Assembly: GCA_037447655.1 (NCBI GenBank)
Contig: JBBHKE010001759.1
Location: 1 to 64,000 of the forward strand
Source of the DNA: Zygnema cylindricum
Taxonomy: Eukaryota > Streptophyta > Zygnematophyceae > Zygnematales > Zygnemataceae
DNA length: 64,000 nucleotides
Reading direction: 5' to 3'
Part shown: piece after piece, positions 31,470-43,513 of the stretch
Numbering within the stretch: the first letter of the stretch is position 1
Layout of the letters: each line of letters starts with the position of its first letter
The notes under the pieces: model-generated
Seen by the model: the letters and a program-made list of their open reading frames with translations, nothing else
Database searches by the model: none
What the model was told of the DNA's origin: nothing
Program-made: the position numbers and the translations under genes

Positions 31470-32635
31470 TTGAGTCAACCGGATCCAGAAGTTAAAGAGT
31501 TAACTCTAGAGAGAAAATTAATAAATGGAAAAGTTAGGATAGTTGATTTTATTATGATTCTCACTACACTGCATAGTTTAAAGAATCCTTCTGATGAAAT
31601 TCTCAACAACAGACCTATGTTACGACAGTTAAGTAATGATGACACCAGACACAGATTGATTAGATTCGAGTCATTAGTGGAAGGAAAACCGTTGAGACTA
31701 ATGGTTGATTCAGGTGCCACACATAATTTTATTTAACATAGATTTGTAGAGGAAAATAAAATTCCTACTGTCATAAGGGAAAAGCCTTTAAATGCTCAAG
31801 TGGCAAATGGTAATAAGTCCACATTAGACTTACAAACAGACACGATAAAAGTTGATATCAAGGGTCATGAAATGAAAGTTGGGTTTGAAATAATGAATTT
31901 GGGAAGTGAAGAACTAATTGTGGGAAAGCCTTGGTTAACTGAACACAATCCTCAAATTTATTGGGAAATTAGCACCTTGAAAGTGAAGTCTGAAAACTGT
32001 TGGAAGTTTTGCAAGCAGTATCTCCTAAGAAATTGCATAGGAATCATATAAATAACATAACCAAATTGGGAGTGGAAGGTTTGATATCTGCTAAACAATT
32101 TAAAAAGCACTTAAAAGATAAAGCAAATCATGCTTTCTTGTTATTAGTAACTGAGGCAGTTACTGATGAAAGAGGGGGAGAAAACACTAACATTGATGAC
32201 ATCCCTAAATCAGACACCACTAAAACTCTCGAAAAACTAAAATCTGATTTTGTATTTGACATTAATACATCTGATGTTGCTGTTAAAGATTTGATTTTTG
32301 AATTTCAAGATGTTTTTCCAAGTGATTTACCCTCAAGAAGGCCACCTTCCCGAGATGTGGAACATGTTATTAACCTTGAACCTCGATGCAACCCTCTTAT
32401 CACAGGAATTTATAAACACAATTTCTTTGAGCAGGCGGAATTAAAGAAACAGATCAAGGAACTGCTAGAGAAAGGACATATTCAGCCCAGCAAATCACCG
32501 TACAAAGCACCAGTTCTCTTCGTCCACAAGAAGGACGGAACGTTGAGAACGTGTGTCGATTATTATAGTCTGGACAAGATTAGGATGAACGATAAGTATC
32601 CGTTACCTTTAATTTCTGATTTGATAGATCGTTAA
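31470..32635 (+). pseudogene. Gypsy I protease and start of reverse transcriptase
   Basis: The protease active site LMVDSGATHNFI lies near 31700-31735, followed by a TAA. VGKPWLTEHNPQIYW (near 31921) marks the protease end. RT starts in 32000-32635: [68 protein letters not shown], the usual gypsy RT entry blocks. Breaks occur at 31734 and near 32050 (frameshift). Confidence 0.82.
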
Positions 32636-33830
32636 AAAGGTTCTTAAGTAGTTTTGTTGATTGACTTGCGTATTGGCTTTAATCATGTGCCAATAATAAT
32701 TAAAAATGTTGATAAAACTACTTTCGGAACTAGGGTGGGCCATTTCGAATGGATAGTGATGCTATTCGGCTTAACAAATGCATCGCCTACTTACCAAAGA
32801 TTAATGAACCAAACCTTTTCAGATTACATAGATTAGTTTGTCCAAGTGTTTATAGATGATATTTTAGTTTACAGTGAATCTAAAGAACAACATGTAATTC
32901 ATTTAAAAAGAGTGTTGAAAAGGTTAAGGGAAAGAAAATTATATGGAAAATTGTCAAAATTCATCTTTGTTAAAAGCGAACAATTATTTTTGGGACACAT
33001 AGTTAGTGGGGAAGGTGTTAAAATCAATCTATCCTAAATTTTAGCAATCCAAAATTGGAAACAACCTACTAATGTCACAGAAGTTAGATCGTTTTTGGGA
33101 TTGGCCACTTATTACAGGAAATTTATCAGGAACTTCAATATGATCGCCGCACCTTTGACGGATTTACTTCGGTAGAAGGAGACGTTTGTGTGGGGAGCTG
33201 ATCACGAGGGAGCATTCGAGGAACTAAAAGGGAAGTTTACCTCTGCCCCTACACTAGTGTATGCTGACCCTGCTGGGGAATTTGAAGTTATGATCACTAC
33301 AGATGCATCTGAAAAAGGTCTAGGTGCAGTCATAAGTCAAAAAGTCGGCAAACACTTTCATCCTATTGCTTTTGAGTCCAAAAAATTCAATGATGTTCAA
33401 AAGAACTATACTCCACAGGAAAAGGAATTACTTGCAATTGTACATGCATTGGTGAAATGGCGTTGTTATTTGCATAATAAAGAATTTACAGTTCACTGTG
33501 ATGATAAAGCACTCTATTATTTACAAAGATGAAGTGATGCACATATTAAGACTGGAAAACAGGTTAGGTGAATGCAGAAATTAGCATATTTCAAATTTAA
33601 TGTCAAACATATTCCTGGGAAGACAAATGTGTCGACAGATCCTTTAAGTAGATGTTTTGAAATAAGTGTTATGGTTCAGGATGAATTGTTTTTAGATACT
33701 GTTAGAAATGGTTATGATAAAGATCCTTATTTTGCTGTGATTTGCAAAAATATTTCGGGAGGGAATTTTGACCCATTGAATGAGAGGCGTGTCAAAACTT
33801 TAGACTACATGATGGTTTAGTGTATTTGCA
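32636..33830 (+). pseudogene. Gypsy I reverse transcriptase core and RNase H
   Basis: RT continues with LIDLRIGFNHVPI (first catalytic Asp), LFGLTNASPTYQRLMNQ and VFIDDILVYSESKEQH (FIDD, catalytic pair kept, near 32849-32895), YGKLSKFIFVKSEQLFLGH. Then the thumb [16 protein letters not shown]. RNase H (33188-33532) has TTDASEKGLGAVISQ (Asp), YTPQEKELLAIVHAL (Glu) and VHCDDKALYYL (Asp). Stops at 32634, 32834 and 33530 separate otherwise colinear blocks, so the enzyme core is recognisable throughout. Confidence 0.88.
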
Positions 33831-33869
33831 AATTGGGGAAATATTATGCATTCTTGAAATGGGAGATAA

Positions 33870-35160
33870 AGAAAAAAAAAATTTAAAGCTCATGAGCATT
33901 TAGGACATCTAGGTCGACATAAAACTCTTAGTCGATTGCAAAGTGGATTGTTTTGGCCTGGGATGGCAAAGAAGGTGTTAAAACACGCGGAAAATTGTGT
34001 CCATTGCCAACACAGTAAAACTTGTACCCAAAAACCTAAAGGTCTCTTAAAACCTTTGGATATCCGTGAAAGACCGTGGGAAATTGTCACTTTGGATTTT
34101 ATTGTCAAGTTGCCTGTTACATCTTAAATAAATGACAATATCATGGTCGTAGTCGATAGGTTCAGTAAAATCGCAATCTTTATTTTTTGCAAAACCACTC
34201 ATTCAGTTATAGATATTGCAAAGTTATATTTTGACAACGTGGTCAGACATCTTGGAGTCCTTCTATCTATAGTCAGTGATAGAGATTATAAATTTACGTT
34301 TGCTTTTTGGAAAGAATTACAGCAAAATTTAGGCTCTGAATTGAAAATGAGTACCGCTTATCATCCTCAGACAGATGGACAGACATAAAGGATGAACCGT
34401 ACACTAGAGAAAATGCTTATGATTGTTTGCAGTGGAGTTTAGAACACATGGGAATTTAAATTGCCATTAATGGGATTTGCATACAATTCATGTAAGCATG
34501 CTAGTACAGGTTTCTCACCATTTAAAGTTGCATACAAATACCAACCTAGAGAAGCAATAGACTTAATAACAGGGGTCACTCAAGAGAATAGAGGTTATGG
34601 AACAGAGTTTTGGGAATACGTTCAAACAGTTTGGAAAACTGTCCGGGATGCATTAGTGGAGGCATAAACGAGGCAAGAATTAAATGCTAACCGCAAACGA
34701 GGTGATTCAGTGTTACCCACAGGTGAAAAAGTTTGGCTTTCTACAACTCATTACAGGTGCAAGATCAAGGGACAATCGGATCTTACGGGGAAATTTTCTC
34801 CTAAGTTTATTGGACCATTTACTGTAATCGAGATGATATCGTCAGTTGTTGCCAAATTAGACTTTCCACCTTCAACAAAAATTTATCCAGTGATACACAT
34901 CAGCCAATTGAAACCAGCGAATTTTCGACCAACTGAAGGAGAATTTGAATTGGATCCCTCAATAATTATAGAACTTGAAGTCCACAAATGGGTAATAGAT
35001 TGGGTTGGTCAACGATCAAGGTCTGCGATACTATATTCTGGCAAGTGCATTATCTAAGAAGGCAATACTATATTCTGGCAAGTGCATTATCTAGGAAAGG
35101 CCTGAGGATGAGTTGACTTTAGAGGATAAAAATTCTGAGTTTTTACAGAGGTATTGGAGG
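33870..35160 (+). pseudogene. Gypsy I integrase with possible chromodomain remnant
   Basis: Zinc-binding HEHLGHLGRHKTLSRLQ and CVHCQHSKTC (33890-34030), first Asp in VTLDFIVKLP, second in IVSDRDYKFT, Glu position lost where QTDGQT is followed by a stop at 34386. The C-terminal GPFTVIEMISSVVAKLDFPP and YPVIHISQLKPA blocks follow (34710-35057). The tail (EVHKWVIDWVGQRSRSA, then FWQVHYLG in another frame, then RPEDELTLED) resembles a degraded chromodomain. A 30 bp stretch, CTATATTCTGGCAAGTGCAT and onward, is duplicated in tandem at about 35030 and 35066, which breaks it. Chromodomains direct integration to marked chromatin; this one is uncertain. Confidence 0.75.
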
Positions 35161-35235
35161 AATAATAATATAGAAATCTTGTCTTGAGAATTATAATGTT
35201 TTAACTGAGGTCAATTAAAAATAAAGAGGGGATGA

Positions 35236-36187
35236 TGTAACAGTAATAGCGGATCGAACTTGTTTATAAAAGGGTAATTAGGTGTTATGATTATAGAGTA
35301 CTAAATATGGTAGACGTCCACGAAAGAATCACGCTATTTGGAGTTATATTTTAAAAATTATCGCGATGGGTGTATATAGGTGACAGCATGGGGTCTAAAT
35401 AACAAGTGGGTATCATTGAACGGGTTAAGGGTCAATTAGTACCGAAATTACGCGTGTACGTTTCATAAAGTTCTAATGAAACGTTTAGTATGCACGGTGG
35501 TTTGTTTCGTACAAATTTTAGTACGAAACGTCACTTTCACTTAAGGGAATATCGTAGGAAGTTTCGCGTGCGAAATTTGTTACGCACGCTCGTGCGAAGT
35601 CCCGTTTCGTTTGGCGCGCACTTTTGCACGTAAATGTTACGTAGTGAAACGTAACGTTTGATTGGTTAGTAAAGTGCTAAGTAGTTAGTAAGAGATTTTG
35701 CATGTTTTTGCATAAGTCACTCTGAGTCCTTGTTGATCATTGATTGGCCCAGGTAAAAGCCTGTTAAAACACAGCGTTAACTTTGGCCTGGTGAGTCGAG
35801 GGCGATGATGGATAAATAGTGAAGTGTAAGAGGAGAGTAGACATCTTTTCCTTTGGAAAAATTTGTTGAAATTCCGGTTGATCTTGGTCTTGAGCGATTA
35901 ATACCAAATTGGAGAAAAGGCATTTTTGTATTGAAATCTCTTACTAACTAAATAGTGTTTTAGTAGTTAAGAGATAGAATTATTAATAGTGGAGAGTAGT
36001 GGAAAACACTTTGAGCCAAGGGCAAGAGACCAAGCTAATGTTATGTGGACAAAAGCTTGTTCTATTTTAAAGTTTATCCTTATGTGAGTGTGGTCTAATG
36101 TGGATGTGTATTTTCCAATGTGTGGAATGTGTGGTTGGGATTGTTTGTAGTAATGGGATTTTCTGACAGGTAGGAGATCCTGTTACA
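35236..36187 (+). repeat. 3' LTR of gypsy I
   Basis: TGTAACAGTAATAGC to GATCCTGTTACA, 952 bp, preceded by the purine tract AAAAATAAAGAGGGGATGA (35217-35235) and followed by the duplication GATGG. Confidence 0.92.
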
Positions 36188-36192
36188 GATGG

Positions 36193-37350
36193 TGTACAAA
36201 TAGGCGAAGCAGAAGTCATGGATTTTATGCATAGTCGCTTAATATGGCGTCGGCCGAGAGCGCACCCAAATTCCAGTGGTATTATTTCACAAATCTCCAA
36301 GTTGAAAGGTGATTTAACTTTGTAGCACCACCGTATGTGCCACACATCCGAAAGGAGTTTACGACGCATGATTAAAAATAGAAGTGTAAGGGGATTGGAC
36401 TTGGCGTCGGGAGAGAAAATTAACGGGTGCGATGGATGTAGTAAGGGGAGACAAATCCGAAAGCCGCATCAAGCCAAGGATCCAATGCATCGATCTAAGC
36501 ATCCGCTTGATCTTGTGCATATTGATTTATGTGGGGACATAAAACCGGAGACGATTGGAGGAAACAAATATATTATGGTGGTAGTGGACAACTTCTCTCG
36601 CTTCACATGGGTAATATTACTTAAACACAAATCCGAAACATTCTTACGCTTTCAAGAGTGGCATGTGATGGCCGAAAGGCAATGTGAGAGAAAGTTAAAA
36701 TCTATTAGATTGGACAATGGAGGAGAATTTCTTCCTTTTGATCCTTATTGTAAAAAGTGGGGAATTTCTCATCAATATACCGTATCTTACTCACCGGAAT
36801 CTAATGGCGTTGCCGAGAGGAAAATCGTACACTTCAAGAAATGGTACGATCCATGGTACACGGATCCGGGAGGAGTATTAATTTGTGGGGCAACGCGATC
36901 TTAACGGCGAATTATATTTGCAATCGGCAAATCACATCGGTTTCGGGTGATAAAACTCCGTATGAGTTGTGGTATGGGCGAAATCCTACTCTATACCACA
37001 TTCGGATTTGGGGATGTCGTGCGTCGGTATATATTCAAGCACAAAAGAGAAAAGGTAAATTTGCATCGAGAAGTTGGAGTGGTTATTTCGTTGGATATAG
37101 TGACAAAGGGAGTCTTTATCGAGTTTATGATTCCGATTCGACATTTCATCGAGGAATCGAGAAATGTGGATTTTCACGAGGACTTATTATCCACAATCTC
37201 TCGATCGGCTAAGCGACATTCAAATCTTGATTTTCATGAGGAATTTGAAATTGGTGATCTTAATGACATCGAGGGTTCGGATTCGGAAATTGAGCCGGAA
37301 TCCACATCCAATGTTAAGAGGGGAAAGGTAAATTTGAGGAGAATGTAAGT
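36193..37350 (+). pseudogene. Copia C integrase
   Basis: The sequence resumes in frame after gypsy I. Zinc-binding residues are seen in HHRMCHTSERSLRRMI (after a stop near 36324) and CDGCSKGRQIRKP. The core has LVHIDLCGDIKPETIGGNKY (first Asp), SIRLDNGGEFLPF (second Asp) and PESNGVAERKIVHF (Glu), so the DDE triad is present in one open frame 36335-36904. A frameshift near 36870 leads to WGNAILTANYICNRQI and KTPYELWYGRNPTLYHIRIW (36841-37212), then linker sequence. Confidence 0.85.
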
Positions 37351-37392
37351 TTTGGTAACATTGGTGGGGATTCGCGAAGCGAAAATTCCCGA

Positions 37393-38818
37393 ATGTCTTC
37401 GGACACGAGGAAATCTTCGTCTTCTAAAACAAGTGAACCGAATATAATTGAGGAGGAATTGGCGAGGGAAGAAAAAGAATTTGAGCCGAGGAGGAGTATG
37501 CGGGAAAATAGGGGTAAGAAACCGGCTCGTCTTTCTTTTGATGGTAAAGGGAATGTGGAGAATTTATATTATTTTATTTCGGCGGAGAGGGAGGATGATT
37601 TTCTTTTATAACAATCATTATGTGAAAACAAGCCGGTCGATCCGCAATCGTATGTGGAAGCACGAAAATCATGCGATGGGAGAAGCATTGGAAACCAGCA
37701 TGGGAGGGAGAACTTCAATCTATTATCGACAACCGAACATTTGAGGAGGTAAGCCTACCGGAGGGTAAAAAGGTTATTGATGCAAAGTGGATTTTTAAAA
37801 CCAAAACTAGTGCATCGGGGGAAGTAGTAAAACATAAGGCTCGACTAGTTTGCAAGGATTTTCAACAAAGGGAGGGGATAGATTATACGGAGACTTACGC
37901 ACCGATAGTTAAATTTGATTCATTGAGGATGATTATTGTTATTGCCGCTCCCGGCAAGAAGCACATTCACCAAATAGACGTAGATCGGGCCTTCTTAAAT
38001 GGTGACTTGGAGAAGGAGGTTTATACAAAAGTTCCGGAAGGAGTAGTGTTGAAGGAGGGGAAGGTATGGCGGCTGCGAAATTCCTTCTACGGACTAAAAC
38101 AGGCATCGCGGATTTGGTATTAGAGATTACACAAAGTCCTAACCGAATTTGGATTTGAACAAACAGTTTCAGACTCTGGAGTTTACCTAAAAGGTGAGGG
38201 GGAGGATCAAATCATTTTTTCTGTCTACGTGGATGATTTTTTGATGATATGTGACAAGTTGACGCGAATTGCGGTATTGAAAGAGTACCTACGTCTTCAC
38301 TTTAAAGTCACAAATTTGGGGGACGTATGATATATTCTTTGGGTGGAAGTTTTGAGGTACGTTAATAGAGATATTAAATTGTCGTAAGCGCAATATTGTA
38401 AAAAAGAACTAACAAAATTTGCTATGTTGGATTTTAAGCCGGTTTTGACACCACTAGATTCCAAACTTCAATATCGCAAATTTGAGGAGGAGAAAACTGT
38501 CCATGTGCCCTATCGTGAGGTTGTTGGAAGTTTAATGTGTTTAAGTGTAGCCACGCGACCAGATATTTTGGCTGCGGTTTCTATCGTGAGTCGATTTTGT
38601 CAGGCTCCTAAAAAGATTCATTGGGAGGCCGTGAAGAGGATATTTCGTTACCTTGCAGGTACGGTCGAGATTGGTTTATTATTTCGATCTGGACGGACAT
38701 CTTTGGAGTGCGTGGGATATTGTGACGCAGATTGGGGTGGAGATTTTGATACAGGAAAGTCAACGTCTGGATATGCTTTTGTTTTTGGTGGCGCGGCAAT
38801 TTCTTGGAGTTCGCGACT
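37393..38818 (+). pseudogene. Copia C linker, reverse transcriptase and RNase H start
   Basis: An acidic linker (37393-37611) precedes RT: DAKWIFKTKTSASGEVVKHK, ARLVCKDFQQREGIDYTETY, IDVDRAFLNGDLEKEVY, SFYGLKQASRIWY with a stop at 38121-38123, then VYVDDFLMICDKL (intact YVDD, near 38223-38245). The connection and RNase H part (38424-38818) is open: VVGSLMCLSVATRPDILAAV, GYCDADWGGDFDTGKSTSGY (catalytic Asp), AISWSSR. G2 interrupts after the codon for the second Arg; the reading continues at 58757. Confidence 0.87.
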
Positions 38819-40153
38819 TGTCGTGCATGAGAGAGAAGCAAGGAAATCATGCATCATAACCAGCAAAATCATGCTCCAGACATGTATACAAACGAAAATG
38901 AATGAGAAAGGAAAAATATATATACAAGATGCAAAAGAATAAAGATGAAGATGACCAAATGAATAAAAGGGAAGAATACTCCCCTAACGTGAAGTGACCC
39001 CTATAATTTATACTCAGCCACAAGGTAGCCACTAGGCTCTTGGGTCTTCTACGTATTCTTTACATAGTTATCTCATAAGAAAGCAACGAAGCAAAATAAA
39101 TAATTCCAACCAAAAACAAGGAAAACTCCAAATTCGGCCAAAACTCACCCTTCCATTCCCAACCGAAAATACAAACAACAAAAATACAAACACCCAAACC
39201 GTTCAGCTGTCCGTGGGAAGGGCAGCCGGATCCGGATGCTTCTCCACACGAACTCCAATCCACCACTTCCCAAAAATGACACAAGTTGGAGGGAAACCAT
39301 CAGGACTTGGCTTTGAGCCGCATGGATTAAAAGCGTGGGCAGAATTACAAGGGATAATGTACGTAAACTATCTAGCCCCTACAGCTAGCTAGCAAAAGAA
39401 AAGAAGAAACTTGAGCAATCGGTGAGAGAGAGAGTAAGAGAAAAGCTCCGCCGCCAAGAGAAAATTCTTGTCCAAAAGCTAGATATTCTAAGTCTGGAAA
39501 TAGACTAAGTATTAGCTACACTACGCCTACGCAAACCCTAACCTAAGTCTAGGCTAGTTCACATGAACGAAATACTTAAGATGTTTGGCCAATAGGCGAC
39601 CAACATCGTCTGCCGTACGCCTAACAAAATCCACCGTCCGAGGGTAAAAACCCTCCCTATCTACATGTATGATTGAACCTACGTGGGTTAATGACTTTAA
39701 GGAATAAAAGTACATTGAAGCGCCACCAACGCTCCCAGAAATCGCGCTTCGTCGCCAAACGATACTTGACGTCTATACTCCAAAATCGCGTACGTACGCA
39801 CGAAAGGAAACATACCGCAAAAAATACTCCAAGAAATCGTGACGCGTCGCCCCAAACGATATTTGCGAAAGTACCATCGAGATCATGTACCTACAAAATG
39901 AAACAAAACAAACATTACGCACGAAATTAGTATGTATTCAATTAGACGCGTACGCGTATCGCGTACACGTCACAAAAAAGTGAACCAACATGCCACCGCA
40001 CGTGCGAAACGAAACTTATATATGCGTGCCAAAATATCGCGCGTGCATGCATGATATTGTGCGCGCGCGTCGGATAACTCCCGTGCGTGCACGATATCGT
40101 GCATGCGTGCAAAATATCGTGCACGAGTGCTACCGATACCATGCGACATGACA
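38819..40153 (-). repeat. 3' LTR of G2
   Basis: 1335 bp, TGTCATGTCGCATGG (minus strand, from 40153) to GCACGACA at 38819, with matching inverted ends TGTC/GACA. The first 150 bp on the minus strand are CpG-rich with palindromes such as GCACGATATCGTGC. The last 180 bp (38819-39000) are repeated next to it at 40156-40332. Confidence 0.8.
40020..40140. promoter_or_regulatory. CpG-dense palindromic block in the G2 3' LTR
   Basis: ATATCGCGCGTGCATGCATG, TGCGCGCGCGTCGG, and the perfect palindrome GCACGATATCGTGC lie within 110 bp near the LTR start. The same block is at 58625-58745 in the other LTR. As the start of U3 it is a candidate promoter or origin of methylation control; the function is inferred. 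Confidence 0.45.
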
Positions 40154-40332
40154 ATTGTCTTGCATGAGAGAGAAGCAAGGAAATTATGCATCATAACCAG
40201 CAAAGTCATGCTCAGACATATATACAAACGAAAATGAATGAGATAGGAAAAATATATATACAAGATGCAAAAGAATAAAGGTGAAGATGACCAAATGAAT
40301 AAAAGGGAAGAATACTCCCCTTCCATGAAGTG
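40154..40332 (-). repeat. Extra partial LTR of G2 joined end to end
   Basis: TGTCTTGCATGAGAGAGAAG to GAAGAATACTCCCC repeats the last part of the LTR at 38819-39000. The two units meet through AT, giving the perfect palindrome GACAATTGTC at 40150-40159. Copia D split this piece; the remainder is at 47964-47975. This looks like an LTR-LTR junction left by a two-LTR intermediate or by insertion beside an existing end. Confidence 0.65.
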
Positions 40333-42723
40333 TGTTTTTCTACAACCACCGTTGCAGGCCAAGAACCAGCAGTAGTAGTGGAAGTAGACATGAAAAATAG
40401 CAGAAACTATCAAAGTACCTACTCAACATCCAACTTAAAATTGACACAAAATATGACTCAGAAAGCCAATATGCTTCAAATTCGCCACAGTGATACAAAA
40501 TACAGTAAACTAACAATTCCCAAAATTGAAGCCCAAATGACTTTGTAAACCATAAGATATGATGTCAAGAAGTTTCCCAAAAACTGCCCTTAGAAAATCA
40601 TATTCCCAAAACTGGATGCTACAAAATTGGCTAAGTCCTAAGCTATATACTCACACTGTCGATCTACTGATCTACACTAAATTTGGTAACCGTTACTACG
40701 GATATTATCCTGACTAATGACAAAGCATCCTACCTGTACGTCACTGTACCTCAAAACCCTAATTATTATTTTCTAAAAACCTCATTAATGGAACATTATT
40801 TTTTTTATCACACTAAACTACAAACTAATGTTATTCAAATATTTATAGACATTGAACCATACACAAAACGTTCTAACCGTACACAAAACGTTCCTAATGT
40901 TAAGTTAGCGGTAGCCGCTAAAGTCCACCCGAATACGATCGTGTAGTACGAAGCACCTGAGTGCTTCGTCACTTGTGGTCCCACGTGAATCACGCCTCGT
41001 CACTTTGTGGTCGCACGTAAATCACGCCTCGTCACTTGCGGTCCCACGTGAATCGCGTTTGTCGACGTCTCTCAAAATCAATGATCATAATGCACTTCCG
41101 AAATATCCGGATGTTTCTATTTAATGATCATAAAAATATTCCGTACCATATAATTCCAAAATATCTGTATGACTCCAAAAATACTCGTACCATATATTTT
41201 CTGAGATATCCGGATCAGATTCCGTCTGTCTGATCTGGCGATTCCAATTCTCTGGTGTGTGACGCGTGTCGACGTCACTCTGTAAAACTTGCAAAGGTAC
41301 AATACACTATATTGTACTTTGCCTACTGTAACACTAATAAAGGTAAGTCTATTATTCTTTGGTCTAAAATAGACCGCAGAAGCCACCCAAACTATCATGC
41401 AAAAAGCTAAGCGAAGCTAGGCCGATGAACAATCATTTGAAAAACATCCTCCATATGCGTACACAGACGCAACAAAATGCATACACAGATGCATTAAACA
41501 ACAACTAGGGTTTCATGGAATAATCAACATAAACAAACTTTATGACAACAACTATGGTATGATGGAATAATCAACATAAAAAAACCTTAGGACAAATGCA
41601 TTAACAATGTATAACAAACAAACATATAAATAATAACACATGAATGCATCACACAAAAACAAATGTATAATCAAATAATCAATTTATCACTTAAAGTGCA
41701 TGACCTAATCGACAACCCTAAAATACTACATCTTTGGTCCCCACTTTACTAACCAGCATTGATGATAAATTCCTAACAAAGCTCATTCCTATATATACAC
41801 TTGTGAGCTGTCAACAAATAGATACATGTCAAAATAACCAACGTAACTTCCACTAAGTAGTATTACACCATGAGAACATATTACGACAAATAATCCTAAC
41901 TGTTAGTGTACACCTGAGAGTCGACCAATCATAATAGTACACTTGTTTGCAAGTTAGACACTACATACACACAAATTAAATTGCCGAAACCCTAACTGAC
42001 CACCAAAATAAAAACTGTCATGATCAGTACTAAATTATTAATACACATAAGACAAGACAATGTTGATTTAAATATTTACACCGACGCGTCCGCAAAATCC
42101 AGTCGCTAAATGACAACTTGCTTAGTCACTTGTGGACAATACCACGTAGTGAACCGACATCACAAAAGTACGGTCCACTTGATAACACGTCATCAAACAA
42201 TGCGATCCTTGAAAATATCGGCGGACGCCGTCCGCCTTCCACGTCTAGCTCGAACCACTGCCGAAATTAAACCATACTATCCAAATCTTGTCCGTACCGA
42301 AACTTCGTACCTCTCCATAAATTCCGCCGCTCAAATTCAAAGTAAGTCCATCCAAAATTGATTCTACGTACCAGTGGCGTTCTTTTTCTATAGATGTCGC
42401 CTGTCGCATTATGTTCTGTACGACCGGCAAACACCTTAAATATTTCGTACATTTCAGATCAGATCGCTTCGCGATCCGCCGTCCATTTCCCAACGCATTC
42501 CGCGCCACTGAATTAGTCCATTAATTTTACTTGTACATTTAATTCCCCAATCCGCAAATCCTTTCGAACCTCCACAGTATATCAGATAATTACATACGCA
42601 CGCAAACATGCATACGCACATACAAAATTTAATCTTCCAAAAACAACAAAGTCCTATATACCACTTTTTACAAACTATTCTAAGTCTACTCTATTTACTA
42701 ACTAAAGATTTCAAATCTCAACA
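40333..42723 (-). repeat. 3' LTR of copia D, carrying an insertion
   Basis: It consists of 40333-41349 and 42649-42723, matching the 5' LTR, around an insertion at 41350-42648. It includes the triple 32 bp G-box repeat (40964-41057). The purine tract on the minus strand, AGATTCAGGGGAG, precedes it. Confidence 0.85.
41350..42648 (-). repeat. Probable solo LTR inserted in the copia D LTR
   Basis: 1299 bp flanked by AAGTC (41345-41349 and 42649-42653), where the other D LTR has a single AGTC. On the minus strand it begins TGTTGTTTTTGGAAG and ends AAAGAATAATA, so the 3' dinucleotide is TA rather than CA. It is AT-rich, and no coding domain is seen. The start resembles the copia F LTR, but the rest does not obviously match. 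Confidence 0.6.
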
Positions 42724-42746
42724 CTCCCCTGAATCTTTAGACTCAG

Positions 42747-43500
42747 TTACTCACTTAGTCCAAAAGCTACTCTGCAAAAGTGCAACTTAGGAGCAGGAAT
42801 GGCTTTTGTTAACATGTCAGCCACCATCTTCTCATCTGGTAAATAACACAACTTAATGACTTTTGCAAGTACTTTTTCCCTGACAAAGTGAAGTCTAACA
42901 TCCATGTGTTTACTTTTAAAATGATGGCTGGGTTTAGAGGCAATGGAAATGGCTGCCTGGTTGTCACACCAAATAGACCGAGGACCTTTTTGCATGTACC
43001 CAAGTTCATGTAGAATAGACTTGACCCATAGGAGCTCCTACGGGGCTGAAGGTGCAGCCATATATTTAGACTCCATTGTGGATTGAGCTGTAAACTTTTG
43101 TTATTTGCTACTCCAACAGCAAGTTCCATCTCCAATCTTAAGTACAAAACCAGTTGTAGATTTCCGACTTGGCATGTCCCATAGCTGGCATCGCTCCACG
43201 TCTATATTTTCACCTCTTCTCCTCCGAGTATAAGCTTGAGATTTCGAGTTCCTCCAAGATATCTCAACACCGTTTTTGCTTCTTCCCAATCTTCCCTTTT
43301 AGGATTCTGCAGACTTCTACTCAAGACTCCCACAGCTGCTGCAATGTCGGGTGTCCTACAATTCATAAAATACATAAGACTTCCGACTACCTATCTATAT
43401 GGCTTTGAAGCCATAAACTCTTCCTCCCCTGTCTCTAGACTCCCACCAACCATTATGTCTGAATCTGTATCAATTCCTTCCAATTTTTGCCTGAATTCCA
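42747..43500 (-). pseudogene. Copia D connection region and RNase H
   Basis: Minus strand: VVGSLMYFMNCRTPDIAAAV, NPKREDWEEAKTVLRYLGGT, a stop near 43205, the TWSDASYG block (catalytic Asp), an out-of-frame STMESKYMAAPSAP-like stretch where the Glu of EAEY is lost, then the open frame 42995-42747 with WCDNQAAISIASKPSHHFKS (catalytic Asp) and MLTKAIPAPKLHF, ending in TAA. The upstream RT stop is at 43514. Confidence 0.82.
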
Positions 43501-43513
43501 TAGGAGTTACAGA

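Larger units (their letters stand above)
28370..36187 (+). mobile_element. Gypsy I, complete but decayed element inside copia C
   Basis: 7818 bp bounded by the duplication GATGG (28365-28369 and 36188-36192), with LTRs 28370-29328 and 35236-36187. The order is primer site, long leader, gag with three zinc knuckles, protease, RT, RNase H, integrase, purine tract, which is the Ty3/gypsy order. A possible chromodomain remnant follows the integrase. At least a dozen stops or frameshifts are visible. A second copy begins at 61252. Confidence 0.92.

Noticed and set aside
40010-40140. CpG-rich palindromic region as a CRISPR-like or replication-origin repeat
   Set aside because: Units are irregular, have no spacers, and lie inside an LTR found three times in the window.
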